Shown: positions 1 through 8,679, numbered from the stretch's first letter. The stretch is DNA of 10,433 nt from Saccoglossus kowalevskii (GCF_000003605.2 NW_003150267.1:5060-15492); one strand, 5' to 3'. The notes: generated by a model not told the origin, from the sequence alone. Program-made: numbers and translations.

Positions 1-3
1 TGA

Positions 4-114
4 CGACCTCAGTCAGTTCCCTCAGAAATTCCCGCTAACTTTTACAAAGGCTACATTGCCATCATGAGCAACGCTTTATCGAAGGCGGCCCGGGACTATG
101 GATTGAATGTATAG
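4..114 (+). other. Unrecognised open frame ending at TAG, possible 3' end of a coding exon or element ORF
   Basis: An open frame enters near the left edge (a TGA fills bases 1-3) and runs 36 codons to a TAG at 112-114. Its last 16 residues, from an internal ATG at 64, are MSNALSKAARDYGLNV. The base composition is clearly less AT-rich than the 2.7 kb that follows, which is the main reason to suspect coding origin. I do not recognise the peptide. It could be the C-terminal end of a host exon, the end of a transposon protein whose body lies left of the window, or chance. No polyadenylation signal lies close behind it; the nearest AATAAA-type words are around 437, inside a repeat. Confidence 0.25.
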
Positions 115-142
115 CGGGGTCAGCTAATGTAGGTCAGGTAAT

Positions 143-206
143 CGAATGTTGAGGTAATCGCAAGTTAAGCGAACCGAATGTTGAGGTAATCACAAGTCAA
201 GCGAAC
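143..206. repeat. Two tandem 32-bp units
   Basis: Units at 143-174 and 175-206 start CGAATGTTGAGGTAATC and end AAGYGAAC with two or three differences. A third unit begins at 207 (CGAATGTCAAG) and then decays. This is a short degenerate minisatellite, seen directly in the sequence. Confidence 0.8.
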
Positions 207-229
207 CGAATGTCAAGACATTTGGACGT

Positions 230-540
230 GAAAATAACCGAATCTTATAACAATTGAATGTCAAAGTAATGTCAAAATAACGACACAATTGTAATAGAAT
301 GAAACAATGACAAAATAATATTGTAACAATTACACAATAATGAAATAATTAAGAAATATAGTTGGAATAATGAAACAATGGCAATACGATGCTGCAGTAA
401 TAACACACTAATGGAATAAGCACAAAATAATGTTTAAATAAAGACCAAATAACCGAATAATGACCAGATAATAACCAAACAAGTTTCCAAATAAAGACCA
501 AACAACTAAACAATGTTCAAATAATGACACCAAGCTAATT
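230..540. repeat. Degenerate AATAATGAC-type low-complexity array
   Basis: Words such as AATAATGAC, AATAATGAAAC, AACAATGAC and AAATAAAGACC recur about every 10 to 14 bases over this AT-rich stretch, without an exact period. It reads as a decayed short-unit tandem repeat continuing from the 32-bp units on its left. No coding potential is seen on either strand. Confidence 0.55.
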
Positions 541-1850
541 TTGGCGGTATTCTCACCCCATAGTGATTTACTATCATATTTTGTTATGGGCTTTGGGTCA
601 TTCTCTTTACTTACACAGTATTGTTTGTTTTCTCCATCAGGTCTTTTTCACTTGTTTTCTGTTATCATGACAATTGCAGCAGTTTGCACAGTACTGCTTA
701 TAATTCTATGATGTTTGAAGTCAAACAAGATGTCATATATCTCCATTTCAACATTCTCCGTGAATATGCAGAAGTGCTTGCACATGATATATGTGAGATA
801 TACGCACTATTATGCAATACATAAACCCAAGATGGAATAAGATGTATACAGTATCGTGTAATACAATGAACCCAATTTGATGAACCTTGTAAGCTGTGTA
901 TATGTACTACTGCATAGAAAACTAGTTGTCATGTTTTGAAACTACTTTTAGTTATTCCTTATACAGATTTTACACTATTTTTATCACTATTTGGAGTGTA
1001 GGTAATGCGGTATGCTCAACACAATTATTACATGCACTTTAATGTCCTGTACAAACGGTCAAAAGACACATACAGCTCAATGGAAGAATCACTTTGGCAC
1101 TCAAGATTTACTGACACCATTGTTAAAGCAGTTGAGATTACAGATTAATAATAATATTTCTTGGTTATATTTCCCGGATATATGACCGAACAGACTATTC
1201 TTCTATCAAAGCGAAACACAGAATTCTGATAAGATTTGTTCAAGTTATAAATTTTAATTTCAAGTATAGAGATTGTATACATCGGTATAACCTCATAGTC
1301 CAATCTGACGTGCGTAATTTGTGAAATACAACCAAATAGTTGCAATATTTATAACTCTGTATTGAACACTGCTATATAAGCTCTGATACATAAGCTGTGG
1401 TGTCAAATTTCATTTTAGTTACTCTGTAGTCTGTATGTATGCATGTTTGTGTTTTTAATTGAATGATGATCATCAGTCTACCACATTGTATGTATGGTTG
1501 AAATATGGTCACCAGTGTAGGAGCTCTTTCTTCGTCTTTGTTGACAATTCTTGGGTCTATAACTCAAGAAGCTTGTATATGATAAGATTATATATTATAT
1601 GATTTGTTTTGAAACTTTATCACATATATATCTGTATTTTGGTGTGTCTTGAGTCTTTTAAGTGTATTTTGTTTAGTTATTACTGACAATGTACTTTGGA
1701 CCGATTTTACATGTGCATCTAGAATATTGGGGAGACTTTTATGTCATTTATTCATATGAGAAGGTTAGAGATGGGTTTTCACCAGAACGCTGAGAATTGA
1801 AGAAAAGATGGGGTTATCCTAGTAGAGTGAGGGTTTTGATGAGAAGGGGC
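541..1850. other. Gene-less AT-rich stretch
   Basis: Stops are dense in all frames. The only short open frames (621-824 on the plus strand, 1145-1345 on the minus strand) have no recognisable domain and look like chance. A TATATAAG word at 1373-1380 resembles a TATA box, but no initiator or coding start supports it. I see no RNA gene, clear terminal inverted repeats or element ORF. Confidence 0.5.
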
Positions 1851-1852
1851 CT

Positions 1853-1959
1853 GTAATCACATTGGATATCTCAGTCGAGTGAGGAGTGTTAGTTAAAATG
1901 GAAATGGGACTACAAGATGTTGAGTGGAGAATGTTGGTGATATGTAATCACACGGATAT
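1853..1959. repeat. Diverged repeat pair, spacing 91 bp
   Basis: GTAATCACATTGGATAT at 1853-1869 recurs as GTAATCACACGGATAT at 1944-1959. Each is preceded by a GAGAA-rich stretch and followed within about 20 bases by GAGTG. This suggests two decayed units of a roughly 91-bp tandem repeat. Confidence 0.4.
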
Positions 1960-1989
1960 GTTCTTTTAGAGTGGGTAAGTCATGAAAAA

Positions 1990-2870
1990 TCAAGAAAACT
2001 GTCTACAATGGATAGCCTCTTTGGAAAGCAGAAAATTTTAAAAAATCTCGTTGGATGCAGAAAAGTTTCCCATGAATTCATAAAATTAATTTACGCTTTG
2101 AGGTGGAAAAGTTGCCACTAAGGTAATGAACATCTTGGGTAAAGTTTAAAAAGTAGCTTGAGAGAAAGTCAATGAAGATGCTGCAATGTTAAGAGAGGCG
2201 CAAATATTGCTTTGCACTTGAAAAAAGGACATTTACAAAGTTGAAAGAGTCTAGCAGCCAGAAAAAATAGCTGGAAAAGTCGTGAGAACTTATGTCAATA
2301 AAGTTTGAAAAGTCACTTTAAAATTGAGAAAAATTGAAAAAAGCTATAATAAATGAACAGTCGTTGGCAGTTATTGGAGAGAATGCAAAAGAGTTGCCTA
2401 AATGAGAAACAAAAAACATGTGCAGAAGAAGATGAAGAAGTCAATAAAGGTATTCAAGAAAGTTTCTAGAAAAGTATGCTGAGTGTATCACTTCGCAAGT
2501 TGAGATAGTTGTCACAAAAGCTTTCTACAAAGTTGGGAGTGTTACTTTTAAGGTTGTGACAGATGCGTTGAAAGTAAAGAAAGTAGATTTAGAAAGCAAG
2601 AAAGTTGCCTCAATAGTCATAAAAGATGCCTGCCAAGTTTGGTGAGACCTTTGGAAATGCAGGGAAGATGCATAAAATGTGAAACAAATTCAGAGTTCAG
2701 AGTGTATCGAATGGCGAGTTCATTCAATGGTTGCTAAATGCTAAATGTTACAAAGTTGGTGGCTTCGGAAGACAGCTTACTAAAACATTTGGAAGGCAGA
2801 AAGGATGCCTAAAAGATTAGTTTACTACATCGCCTACCAGAAAGTCTGTGGAAATAATAAATTCCATTTA
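1990..2870. other. Purine-rich gene-less stretch with recurring AAAGTTG words
   Basis: AAAGTTG, AAAAGTTGCC, ACAAAGTTG or close variants occur about ten times (near 2108, 2234, 2390, 2495, 2529, 2601, 2633, 2751 and elsewhere) at irregular spacing, and GATGCCT or GATGCAT words recur near the right side. One frame stays open without an ATG for about 66 codons between a TAA near 2446 and a TGA near 2643. It is Lys/Val-rich and matches no family I know. A badly decayed satellite or an old coding relic are both possible. Confidence 0.35.
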
Positions 2871-2925
2871 TTACTCTGTAGGCTTAACTACAGATTACAT
2901 CCCTGATCGGAAACTATTAGGGAAT

Positions 2926-3060
2926 ATACTCACAAAGAACACCTTAGGGTAGCATTCCCTATAAAAGGCCTCTCCTAAGGAGTCAACCTCAGTAGGCTCA
3001 CGCTCGTGAGGCCTGACCGAAGTCGTTCCATTATTAGGGGCCCACTTTTGTTTACCTGTG
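2926..3060 (+). repeat. Left terminal region of the DIRS relic (probable ITR)
   Basis: The stretch is packed with short inverted repeats. TAGGGAAT (2918-2925) pairs with ATTCCCTA (2954-2961), CCTTAGG (2942-2948) with CCTAAGG (2974-2980), and CTCACG (2997-3002) with CGTGAG (3005-3010). Read against the reverse complement of 9010-9145 it gives a patchy match in the same order: TACTCAC, AACAC.TTAGG, CTC..CAGTAG, TGAGG, ATAGGG. That order is what DIRS inverted termini would give after divergence. The alignment was made by eye and the limits are soft. Confidence 0.45.
2960..2994 (+). promoter_or_regulatory. Pol II core promoter: TATA box and initiator
   Basis: TATAAAAG at 2960-2967 is a full-consensus TATA box. 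An initiator-like TCAGTA at 2989-2994 puts a +1 adenine at 2991, so the TATA box begins at -31, the canonical spacing. It lies at the left end of the DIRS relic and points toward its gag-like region, so it most likely drove the element's genomic RNA. The reverse-complemented right end lacks a matching TATA word. Confidence 0.6.
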
Positions 3061-3086
3061 TTAGTTAAATCGCTCGCTCAGTTTTT

Positions 3087-3120
3087 ATTCACCCGGGTTC
3101 TGAATTCTGGCGCGGTGAAT
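3087..3120. repeat. Perfect 7-bp inverted repeat ATTCACC / GGTGAAT
   Basis: ATTCACC at 3087-3093 pairs exactly with GGTGAAT at 3114-3120 across a 20-base loop in the 5' untranslated part of the element. It could fold in the RNA. No function is known to me. Confidence 0.5.
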
Positions 3121-3126
3121 TTTCTC

Positions 3127-3152
3127 GTTTTTTTTCACATCTCATTTTTCAG
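3127..3152 (+). promoter_or_regulatory. Splice-acceptor-like polypyrimidine tract and CAG
   Basis: A T8 run, a mixed pyrimidine stretch and TTTTTCAG ending at 3152 make a strong match to a eukaryotic 3' splice site, nine bases before the first ATG of the gag-like region. If used, the leader would be spliced. No convincing donor was found between 2991 and 3127 (a GTGAGG at 3006 is the nearest), so this may be coincidence. Confidence 0.3.
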
Positions 3153-3160
3153 ACTGCAAT

Positions 3161-5285
3161 ATGCCTAAGTTGTAAAAAAGACAAAGTATGTCCCGACGCA
3201 ACAGGGACTCAGGGCATTTCCTGAGGATCTCTGCGATCGTTGGGATCCTAAAACGTAGTTGCATTGAGGTGGAAAGCTGAAGGCAAGCGATTAAAAGCTG
3301 GTAGTCGCGATAAAAAGGGAAATCCCTAGCCGCAAGCTAGCTGTGTAATGTCTGATTCAACAAGTGAACAATTTCTCCCTCCACTTGGTAATCGCCGAGA
3401 TTGTTGGAGAGTTGTCGATGATTGAGACAAGACCTTCAGAACCATTTACCATTGAGATAACGGAGATGTCAGTCGATAGCGTGGTAACACTGGCAGTGGA
3501 TCTAAATTCTCCCAACATGGAGTTAGTTCCACTGGATATTACCAAGGCTAACTAACACCGTTCATCCGCTTTTGCTGGGAGATCGGCATTTCCAGTCACC
3601 ACGGTGGCCGATGTCGATAAACAGCGTGTTCCCACTGGGGCGCTGGCATTGACCCCAAGTTTCGAGGTGGAATCGACACTGCCTTTAGAGACTGAACCGG
3701 TTCAATTCGCCAAGACTTTATTGGTACCGACGCGGCCCAAGTGGATTGCACAATCACAGGGACAGGGACAGGCCCTGCCGCCTTCCTTTACTGGTACTAG
3801 TCAAGGTGGCAAGCAGTTCTCCCAGGGTGAAGAGATCGCTTGGATAGCCTGGATGCGTAATCTGGCTCCAAAAGTCAACTCTCTTCTGCAGTCTCAGGGT
3901 ATGACTCAGGAAGACCTGGGGGGACAAGTCAGGCGGAGGGGGAACGGGCTGAAATACTGTCTGTCCCTCCACCATCAGGGCTAGGGTCAGGTGTGTCCCA
4001 TTCTCCCAGTGATCTCTCTTTTAGAGGGTCAGTGGGGGACAACTCACATCAGTGGGAAGGGAGCGTCCATTTCTTTTATGGAGGGGGCCCTCTCCCTGGA
4101 ACGGATCGCCTTATGCGTCCTCTTCCGCATTCCCCACACCTCCCCTCATGCTCGGGCTGACAAGGCATTGTTTCCTACGTCTTTCTAAGCCGTGCAGAGT
4201 GCCCCCACTTATGACTCTGCGAGGGGACTCCAGTGTTGGTACCCCTGTACAGGGTGGTATGCAACCCTCTTAGGGGTACAGCTACCACTTCCCCAACAGG
4301 AGGGGGCGAGTGCTTTGTCGTTTCTCGTCCCCACTTTGTCGGAGCAGTCACAGGATACCCAACCAACCGGAGCCCAGCTGTCCCTTAGTAATATGCATTT
4401 AAGGTCGCAAGACTCTTGTTTCGTACAGGCCTTTGGACCTGTTTTCATCGGTGTTCTCCCCTCCCACTGCCGGCGTGGAGACCGCGCCTGCTAGCCAACT
4501 GCCAGGCTATGGAGGGGGCTCAGAGGCGATGGAGCAGTCACGTCCAATGCCTTCCATTGGGTGAATCGATATCCCATTGGGGCTAAGCGAACCGTTGATT
4601 GGTCCCCGGTGTGGAATACTCACGTAGTACCATGGCCTTCTCCATGGGTTCCCTGTCCTGATCCCAGTACCCATACTTGTGTAAAGGCGGGTAGTACAGA
4701 TCGGGAAGACCATGTTGCATGGTCATTTGACCGCCACCAGAACCTACTAGTGCATAGGGCTTTACGGGCAGAACATAGACCCATCAATTTTATAGAATGG
4801 GTTCCTTTACCATTAGAGCGTCAGCTCACCTTATTAAGTTCTGACCGTCTGAGTGCTCAGCAATCCTCGGGCATATGGGCCAGTCCCTGGCGGTGCAGAG
4901 AGTCGCTATGTGTGATATCTTGCAAGTCCATACTGCCCTCTTGGCAGGAGCGGTTTCGACTGAGTGTGAGGCAGTTCTGGGTCTGTGCGCCTATCCTACT
5001 CCAGCGGAAGAAGAATTTGATCTCCTGAGAAGAAGGCCTTGGGGCGTGACCGGCTATTTGGTGGCCAGTTAGTGGATGCTGAAGATCAGCGTATCCAATT
5101 GAAGCAATCGTTCCTGTTGGCCAAGGTAGCAAGTCCTTTTGATCAACGGTTTAAACCAAAACCGCAAGGCAGCCAAGGTAGTAAGTCCACCACTCAGAGC
5201 CAGAACCAGCTATCACCCCTCGCAGGAGCGATGTGCTCTCAGGTAGAGCTCGCCAGTCAACTCCGGTCCACTGGATCGGTGTCGA
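3161..5285 (+). pseudogene. Degenerate gag-like ORF1 of the DIRS relic
   Basis: The first ATG after the leader (3161) meets a stop after four codons, and coding-like sequence then continues in shifting frames. The longest piece is one frame from 3364 to 3984 broken only by a TAA at 3553-3555. It is rich in Gln, Pro and Ser and contains the segment QGEEIAWIAWMRNLAPKVNS. After 3984 the frame shifts several times. A C-terminal piece at 5039-5317 carries RLFGGQL, then an acidic stretch, then basic QRFKPKPQGS, a layout I associate with the gag C-terminus of DIRS elements (a basic, presumably RNA-binding tail). No zinc knuckle is visible. The product would have packaged element RNA. Assignment rests on position and general similarity, not on a diagnostic domain. 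Confidence 0.5.
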
Positions 5286-6118
5286 TGCGCGAACTGATGC
5301 AGCCTTTTGGCAAATGACTTCAGTTCGTCATCTGGTTCTGTTAGCAGCTCTCTGATCTCATCCGATTCAGAGGTGCTCACTGGACTACAGGATCCATATG
5401 TGGAACCTGATGTTCAGGGTTTAATCGTCGGACCAAGCGATGACCGCCCTCCTTTGGTGGAAGGACGCTTGGTACTTGGAAACGGGAACACTCCTAGATC
5501 TGACGACTCCCTCGCTGACTATCATTACAGATGTGTCGCCCCAGGGATGGGGCGGTCATCTGTGGGACCTTCAGGTCCAAGGGGACGTGGCTGTCCACAT
5601 CTATTGGTTGGAGTTGCAGACCACCCTACTGTCTGTATTTTTTTTCAGGAAGTCGCACAACACCACAGAGTCCTGCTTCGAACAGACAACACCTCAGTAG
5701 TGGCGTACATCAAGGAGGGGAGGGGCGCGTTTCCCCACGTTTTGAAGCTAGCAGAGGAGATTCTTCTTTAGTGCTTGGATAACCAGGTTGAGCTATCGGC
5801 TTACCACCTTCCGGGGATACGCAACATCGGTGGCCGCCCTCTCAAGACGTATTGAGTTCCAGAACACCGAGTGGCAGAACCCCCAATGGGTGGCAGACCA
5901 GCCGTTTTGTCTCTGGGACGGGCCTCAGATAGTTCTGGTTGCCAATCACTGGAATGCCAAGCATCTGACGTACGAGTCACTCCTCTCTGAGATGAGCGTT
6001 TTCACCATGTACGCTCTATTGATCTCTTGGAGTCGCAGAGACACTTGTGCTTTTTGCACTTCCAACTGGGCACCAATTGTTGGAGAAATTGTCACTCTAC
6101 CAATGAGCCCCATGAAAC
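5286..6118 (+). pseudogene. End of RT region plus RNase H of the DIRS relic
   Basis: The segment opens with what resembles the thumb/connection end of a DIRS RT (AFWQMTSVRHLVLLAAL and, after a stop, ALLWWKD). The palm with its catalytic acidic motif is absent. RNase H, which removes RNA from RNA-DNA hybrids during element replication, is easier to read: ITDVSPQGWGGHL holds the first catalytic Asp (codon 5530-5532), WLEL the Glu (5611-5613) and LLRTDNTSVVAYI the second Asp (5685-5687). A slip in the T8 run at 5638-5645 changes frame between the last two. A TAG at 5769-5771 stands where the family normally has Trp. Further on, AYHLPGIRNI runs into a one-base insertion, and the last catalytic Asp codon is missing (VAALSRR remains). 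DIRS-like sequence with WNAKHLTY continues until the repeat at 6119 cuts it off. Confidence 0.8.
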
Positions 6119-6738
6119 TCGGGTATTTCTCGCACCAAGTCCACGTGGATAACCAGACTTGGGCTCCGGTGCGAATCTCCCAATTTTATAAAAAATAATC
6201 TTATCGTATCCGAATCTCGAGCTAACTAATTTGATGTGGTGAAGAGCATACAGGCATTTATACCACCTGGGGGAACGAACAACTGACTTTTCAAATAAAA
6301 ATAAATAAAATACAAATGTGAACAGATTTAATAGTTAAACTAGTAATTCATTCAATATAGGAACGCCATAGCAACAACATGTCTAAATACAACGGCAATT
6401 TCCGAAAATACAAAATACATGCTTAACAGATTATAAACAAGAAGAAAACAGAGTCTGTGCTGTGCTCTGCCCGAGAAATGGTAGCGTCCAAAAGTACCGC
6501 TATCCAACGTAAAGCTGAGAAATACTCAGCGATGGTTTCTAAGCTATAGCCAAACCGCCAAAAAAATAATCGCAGGGTAATGTCACTCCAAACTAAATTA
6601 CTTGGGCAAAACAGACTCTCGCCATCCACTAATTACTATGTAAAATCTACAGTGAGAACACAATAGCTTTACCGATATCGTCAGTTCTCATTAAATGATA
6701 CATAATACAATAATAAACTTATGTCAAAAATATATTAT
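6119..6738. repeat. Young 0.6-kb interspersed repeat, copy 1
   Basis: The 620 bases match 8024-8679 almost perfectly: by eye one substitution (A at 6406, T at 8347), one A-run difference near 6188-6194, and a 37-base segment that only copy 2 has. The sequence is non-coding and AT-rich. A 68-codon minus-strand frame (6423-6629) is identical in both copies, but only because the copies are. Its left edge folds: CGCACC (6131-6136) pairs with GGTGCG (6168-6173) around CCAAGTC (6135-6141) and GACTTGG (6156-6162). There are no terminal inverted repeats or poly-A tail, and I could not make out a target duplication. The family is unknown to me; a MITE, a Helitron fragment or a SINE-like unit are all possible. 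Confidence 0.85.
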
Positions 6739-6750
6739 GATGTCAAAAAT
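6728..6750. repeat. Right-edge junction with 11-bp direct repeat
   Basis: ATGTCAAAAAT occurs at 6721-6731 and again at 6739-6749, so the right end of copy 1 lies exactly between the two words. In copy 2 only the first word is present. The second could belong to a longer version of the element or to the sequence it joined. Confidence 0.5.
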
Positions 6751-7198
6751 CGCCAACCAGTTTACAACGTTCTGTTCAGTCCCCGAAAATTGCTGACCAC
6801 AAGGCAAGTATAATCAGCGATGACGCAATGGCGTTAGTGCAATGCAAGTTCGACAGTCACTTTGATTTCTTCGCGGTACAGGAATAAAATAAAATTGTCC
6901 GTGGGATGCAACACCCTGAACACAGCTTTTCGTACGCCAACTTTATGCTTTCCAGAACACGTTCGCGCTCACATTTCCAACACAACCCGCTTTCAGCACC
7001 TGCCATATTTTTCTCTGTCCTGCACCTTCTTCTCTTGCGCGCGGAGTGGCGTGACATCCTGGGACACATCAATCACTGTAGCTCGTCTCAACAGGCGACA
7101 ATCATGAGGCCAAAAACTTTTCCAAGACGTCACAAATATGGGTTACCATAATAAATAACGCACGGCCTCATAACAACAAGGAATATAAAGAAAACTAC
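6739..7198. other. Unassigned segment between repeat copy 1 and the recombinase
   Basis: These 460 bases match neither the DIRS proteins nor copy 2. The middle (about 6900-7110) is CpG- and pyrimidine-richer than its surroundings, with CTTCTTCTCTTGCGCGCGG and several short overlapping open frames on both strands (6862-7107, 6906-7151 plus; 6857-7072 minus), none with a recognisable domain. It stands where the element should encode the stretch linking RNase H to the recombinase, so an insertion combined with a deletion is likely. It may be the right part of a longer form of the copy 1 repeat, or captured host sequence such as a promoter or exon. Confidence 0.4.
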
Positions 7199-8023
7199 AT
7201 GGAGGCTATCAATAAACTTGTGCAAGCACTAGACTTTTCTGCAGAGTTGTCCAAGTTCCTCGCTTTGGCACTGTCAGATGGCACCAGACGAATCCAGATG
7301 GAGACCACACATTGATTGGTGTGACGGAAGGGAGATTGATCATCTCAGTCTCTCTATTAGCAAGGTAGCCGTTTGTTTTCTATATCTTTGATCAAGAAAA
7401 ATCTATATCGACAATTCTTGGATATCGGTCAGTTTTATTTCCAGTAGAATCTGCTGGACTGAAACAGGTTTCGAGTTCTATTATGTTGCAACTGTTTTAG
7501 TCTTTCCGCTTGAAGGGGCCATGCGCCAAGGGGCTAGCTTATCCTCCTGACTGGGACTTGTCTTTAGTCTAACGTCGTTACGACACCCCTTTTCGAGCCT
7601 ATGGATAAGGCAGACGCTAAGTATGTCACTATGTAAACAGTTTTTTCTTTTGGCTCTAGCGTCAGGTAGGCGGCGCTCAGAGATAGGGGCACTGTCCTTT
7701 AGTGGCGGATGTGCCTCCTTTATGAACTCACTAGTTATTTTGAAGACTCGGCTGGGCTTTCTTACCAGGAATCCCAGCTCCGAGCCAATCGTCATCCCAC
7801 GCCGCACTTACATAGTGGGCAAGGAGGACCGTCTAGGACGGATTCTATGCCCGGCCCGAGCTCTGAGCTGGTACTGTGACCGCACCATGGTGTCCAGGGG
7901 CAGTGAGAAGCGCATGTTTGTCTGTTATGGACGGGGCAAACAGAGCCACCATGCTTCGAATATCACCATTTCTCGGTGGATTGTTTATACGGTCGTGGAA
8001 ATGTATACTTAACTGCTTTTTCA
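7199..8023 (+). pseudogene. DIRS tyrosine recombinase, N-terminal and box I part (broken)
   Basis: The enzyme would join the circular DNA form of the element to the chromosome by strand exchange. An ATG at 7199 starts a plausible N-terminus. A frameshift near 7280 leads to SRWRPHIDWCDGREIDHLSL, another near 7371 to FDQEKSISTILGYRSV (the helical core-binding domain), and a TAG near 7486 and TAA near 7567 interrupt it. PLFEPMDKADAKYVTM follows in another frame. The longest piece (7623-8012) has FLLALASGRRRSEIGALS, the box I motif with its catalytic Arg at codon 7671-7673, then LCPARALSWYCDRT and ITISRWIVYTV, typical of the DIRS family. At least four frameshifts are present. The frame is cut at 8024 by repeat copy 2, and the rest lies at 8680-8880. 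Confidence 0.85.
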
Positions 8024-8679
8024 TCGGGTATTTCTCGCACCAAGTCCACCGCGAAATATTTTGGTTTTTTACGCACAATGGAGGACGTGGATAACCAGAC
8101 TTGGGCTCCGGTGCGAATCTCCCAATTTTATAAAAATAATCTTATCGTATCCGAATCTCGAGCTAACTAATTTGATGTGGTGAAGAGCATACAGGCATTT
8201 ATACCACCTGGGGGAACGAACAACTGACTTTTCAAATAAAAATAAATAAAATACAAATGTGAACAGATTTAATAGTTAAACTAGTAATTCATTCAATATA
8301 GGAACGCCATAGCAACAACATGTCTAAATACAACGGCAATTTCCGATAATACAAAATACATGCTTAACAGATTATAAACAAGAAGAAAACAGAGTCTGTG
8401 CTGTGCTCTGCCCGAGAAATGGTAGCGTCCAAAAGTACCGCTATCCAACGTAAAGCTGAGAAATACTCAGCGATGGTTTCTAAGCTATAGCCAAACCGCC
8501 AAAAAAATAATCGCAGGGTAATGTCACTCCAAACTAAATTACTTGGGCAAAACAGACTCTCGCCATCCACTAATTACTATGTAAAATCTACAGTGAGAAC
8601 ACAATAGCTTTACCGATATCGTCAGTTCTCATTAAATGATACATAATACAATAATAAACTTATGTCAAAAATATATTAT
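8024..8679. repeat. Young 0.66-kb interspersed repeat, copy 2, inside the recombinase
   Basis: The left edge (TCGGGTATTTCTCGCACC) and right edge (AAAATATATTAT) match copy 1 exactly, after which the flanks diverge at once, so both ends are defined to the base by comparison. A 37-base segment at 8050-8086 is absent from copy 1. It falls in the loop of the left-edge hairpin and separates CCAC from GTGG. The repeat splits the recombinase between the SRWIVYTVVEMYT segment and the final box. An ATG in its tail (8636) opens a frame that runs into recombinase sequence and stops at 8837-8839, an accidental fusion. Confidence 0.88.

Noticed and set aside
1373-1440. Promoter at TATATAAG with an ATG further downstream
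   Set aside because: TATA-like words are expected by chance in such AT-rich DNA, and no initiator at the right distance or coding frame follows.
4175-4494. Overlapping open frames on both strands in the gag-like region
   Set aside because: These are shadow frames in a decayed, less AT-rich coding region; none gives a recognisable protein on its own.
6150-6180. tRNA-derived SINE head (GGTGCGAATCTCC resembles a Pol III B box)
   Set aside because: No A box at a suitable distance, no T-stem pairing around the motif and no A-rich tail at the other end.
6423-6629. Conserved 68-residue minus-strand gene, identical at 8364-8570
   Set aside because: The identity simply follows from the near-identity of the two repeat copies. 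The peptide has no recognisable domain, so there is no independent sign of selection.
6857-7072. Minus-strand Cys-rich small protein
   Set aside because: It overlaps two plus-strand frames of similar length in a CpG-richer patch, has no recognisable domain and no clear Cys spacing pattern.
6119-8679. A pair of LTRs bounding a small LTR element
   Set aside because: The 1285 bp between the repeats is the orphan segment plus DIRS recombinase sequence that continues on the far side of copy 2, so the repeats do not bound one internal region. No primer-binding site, polypurine tract or 5-bp target duplication was seen.
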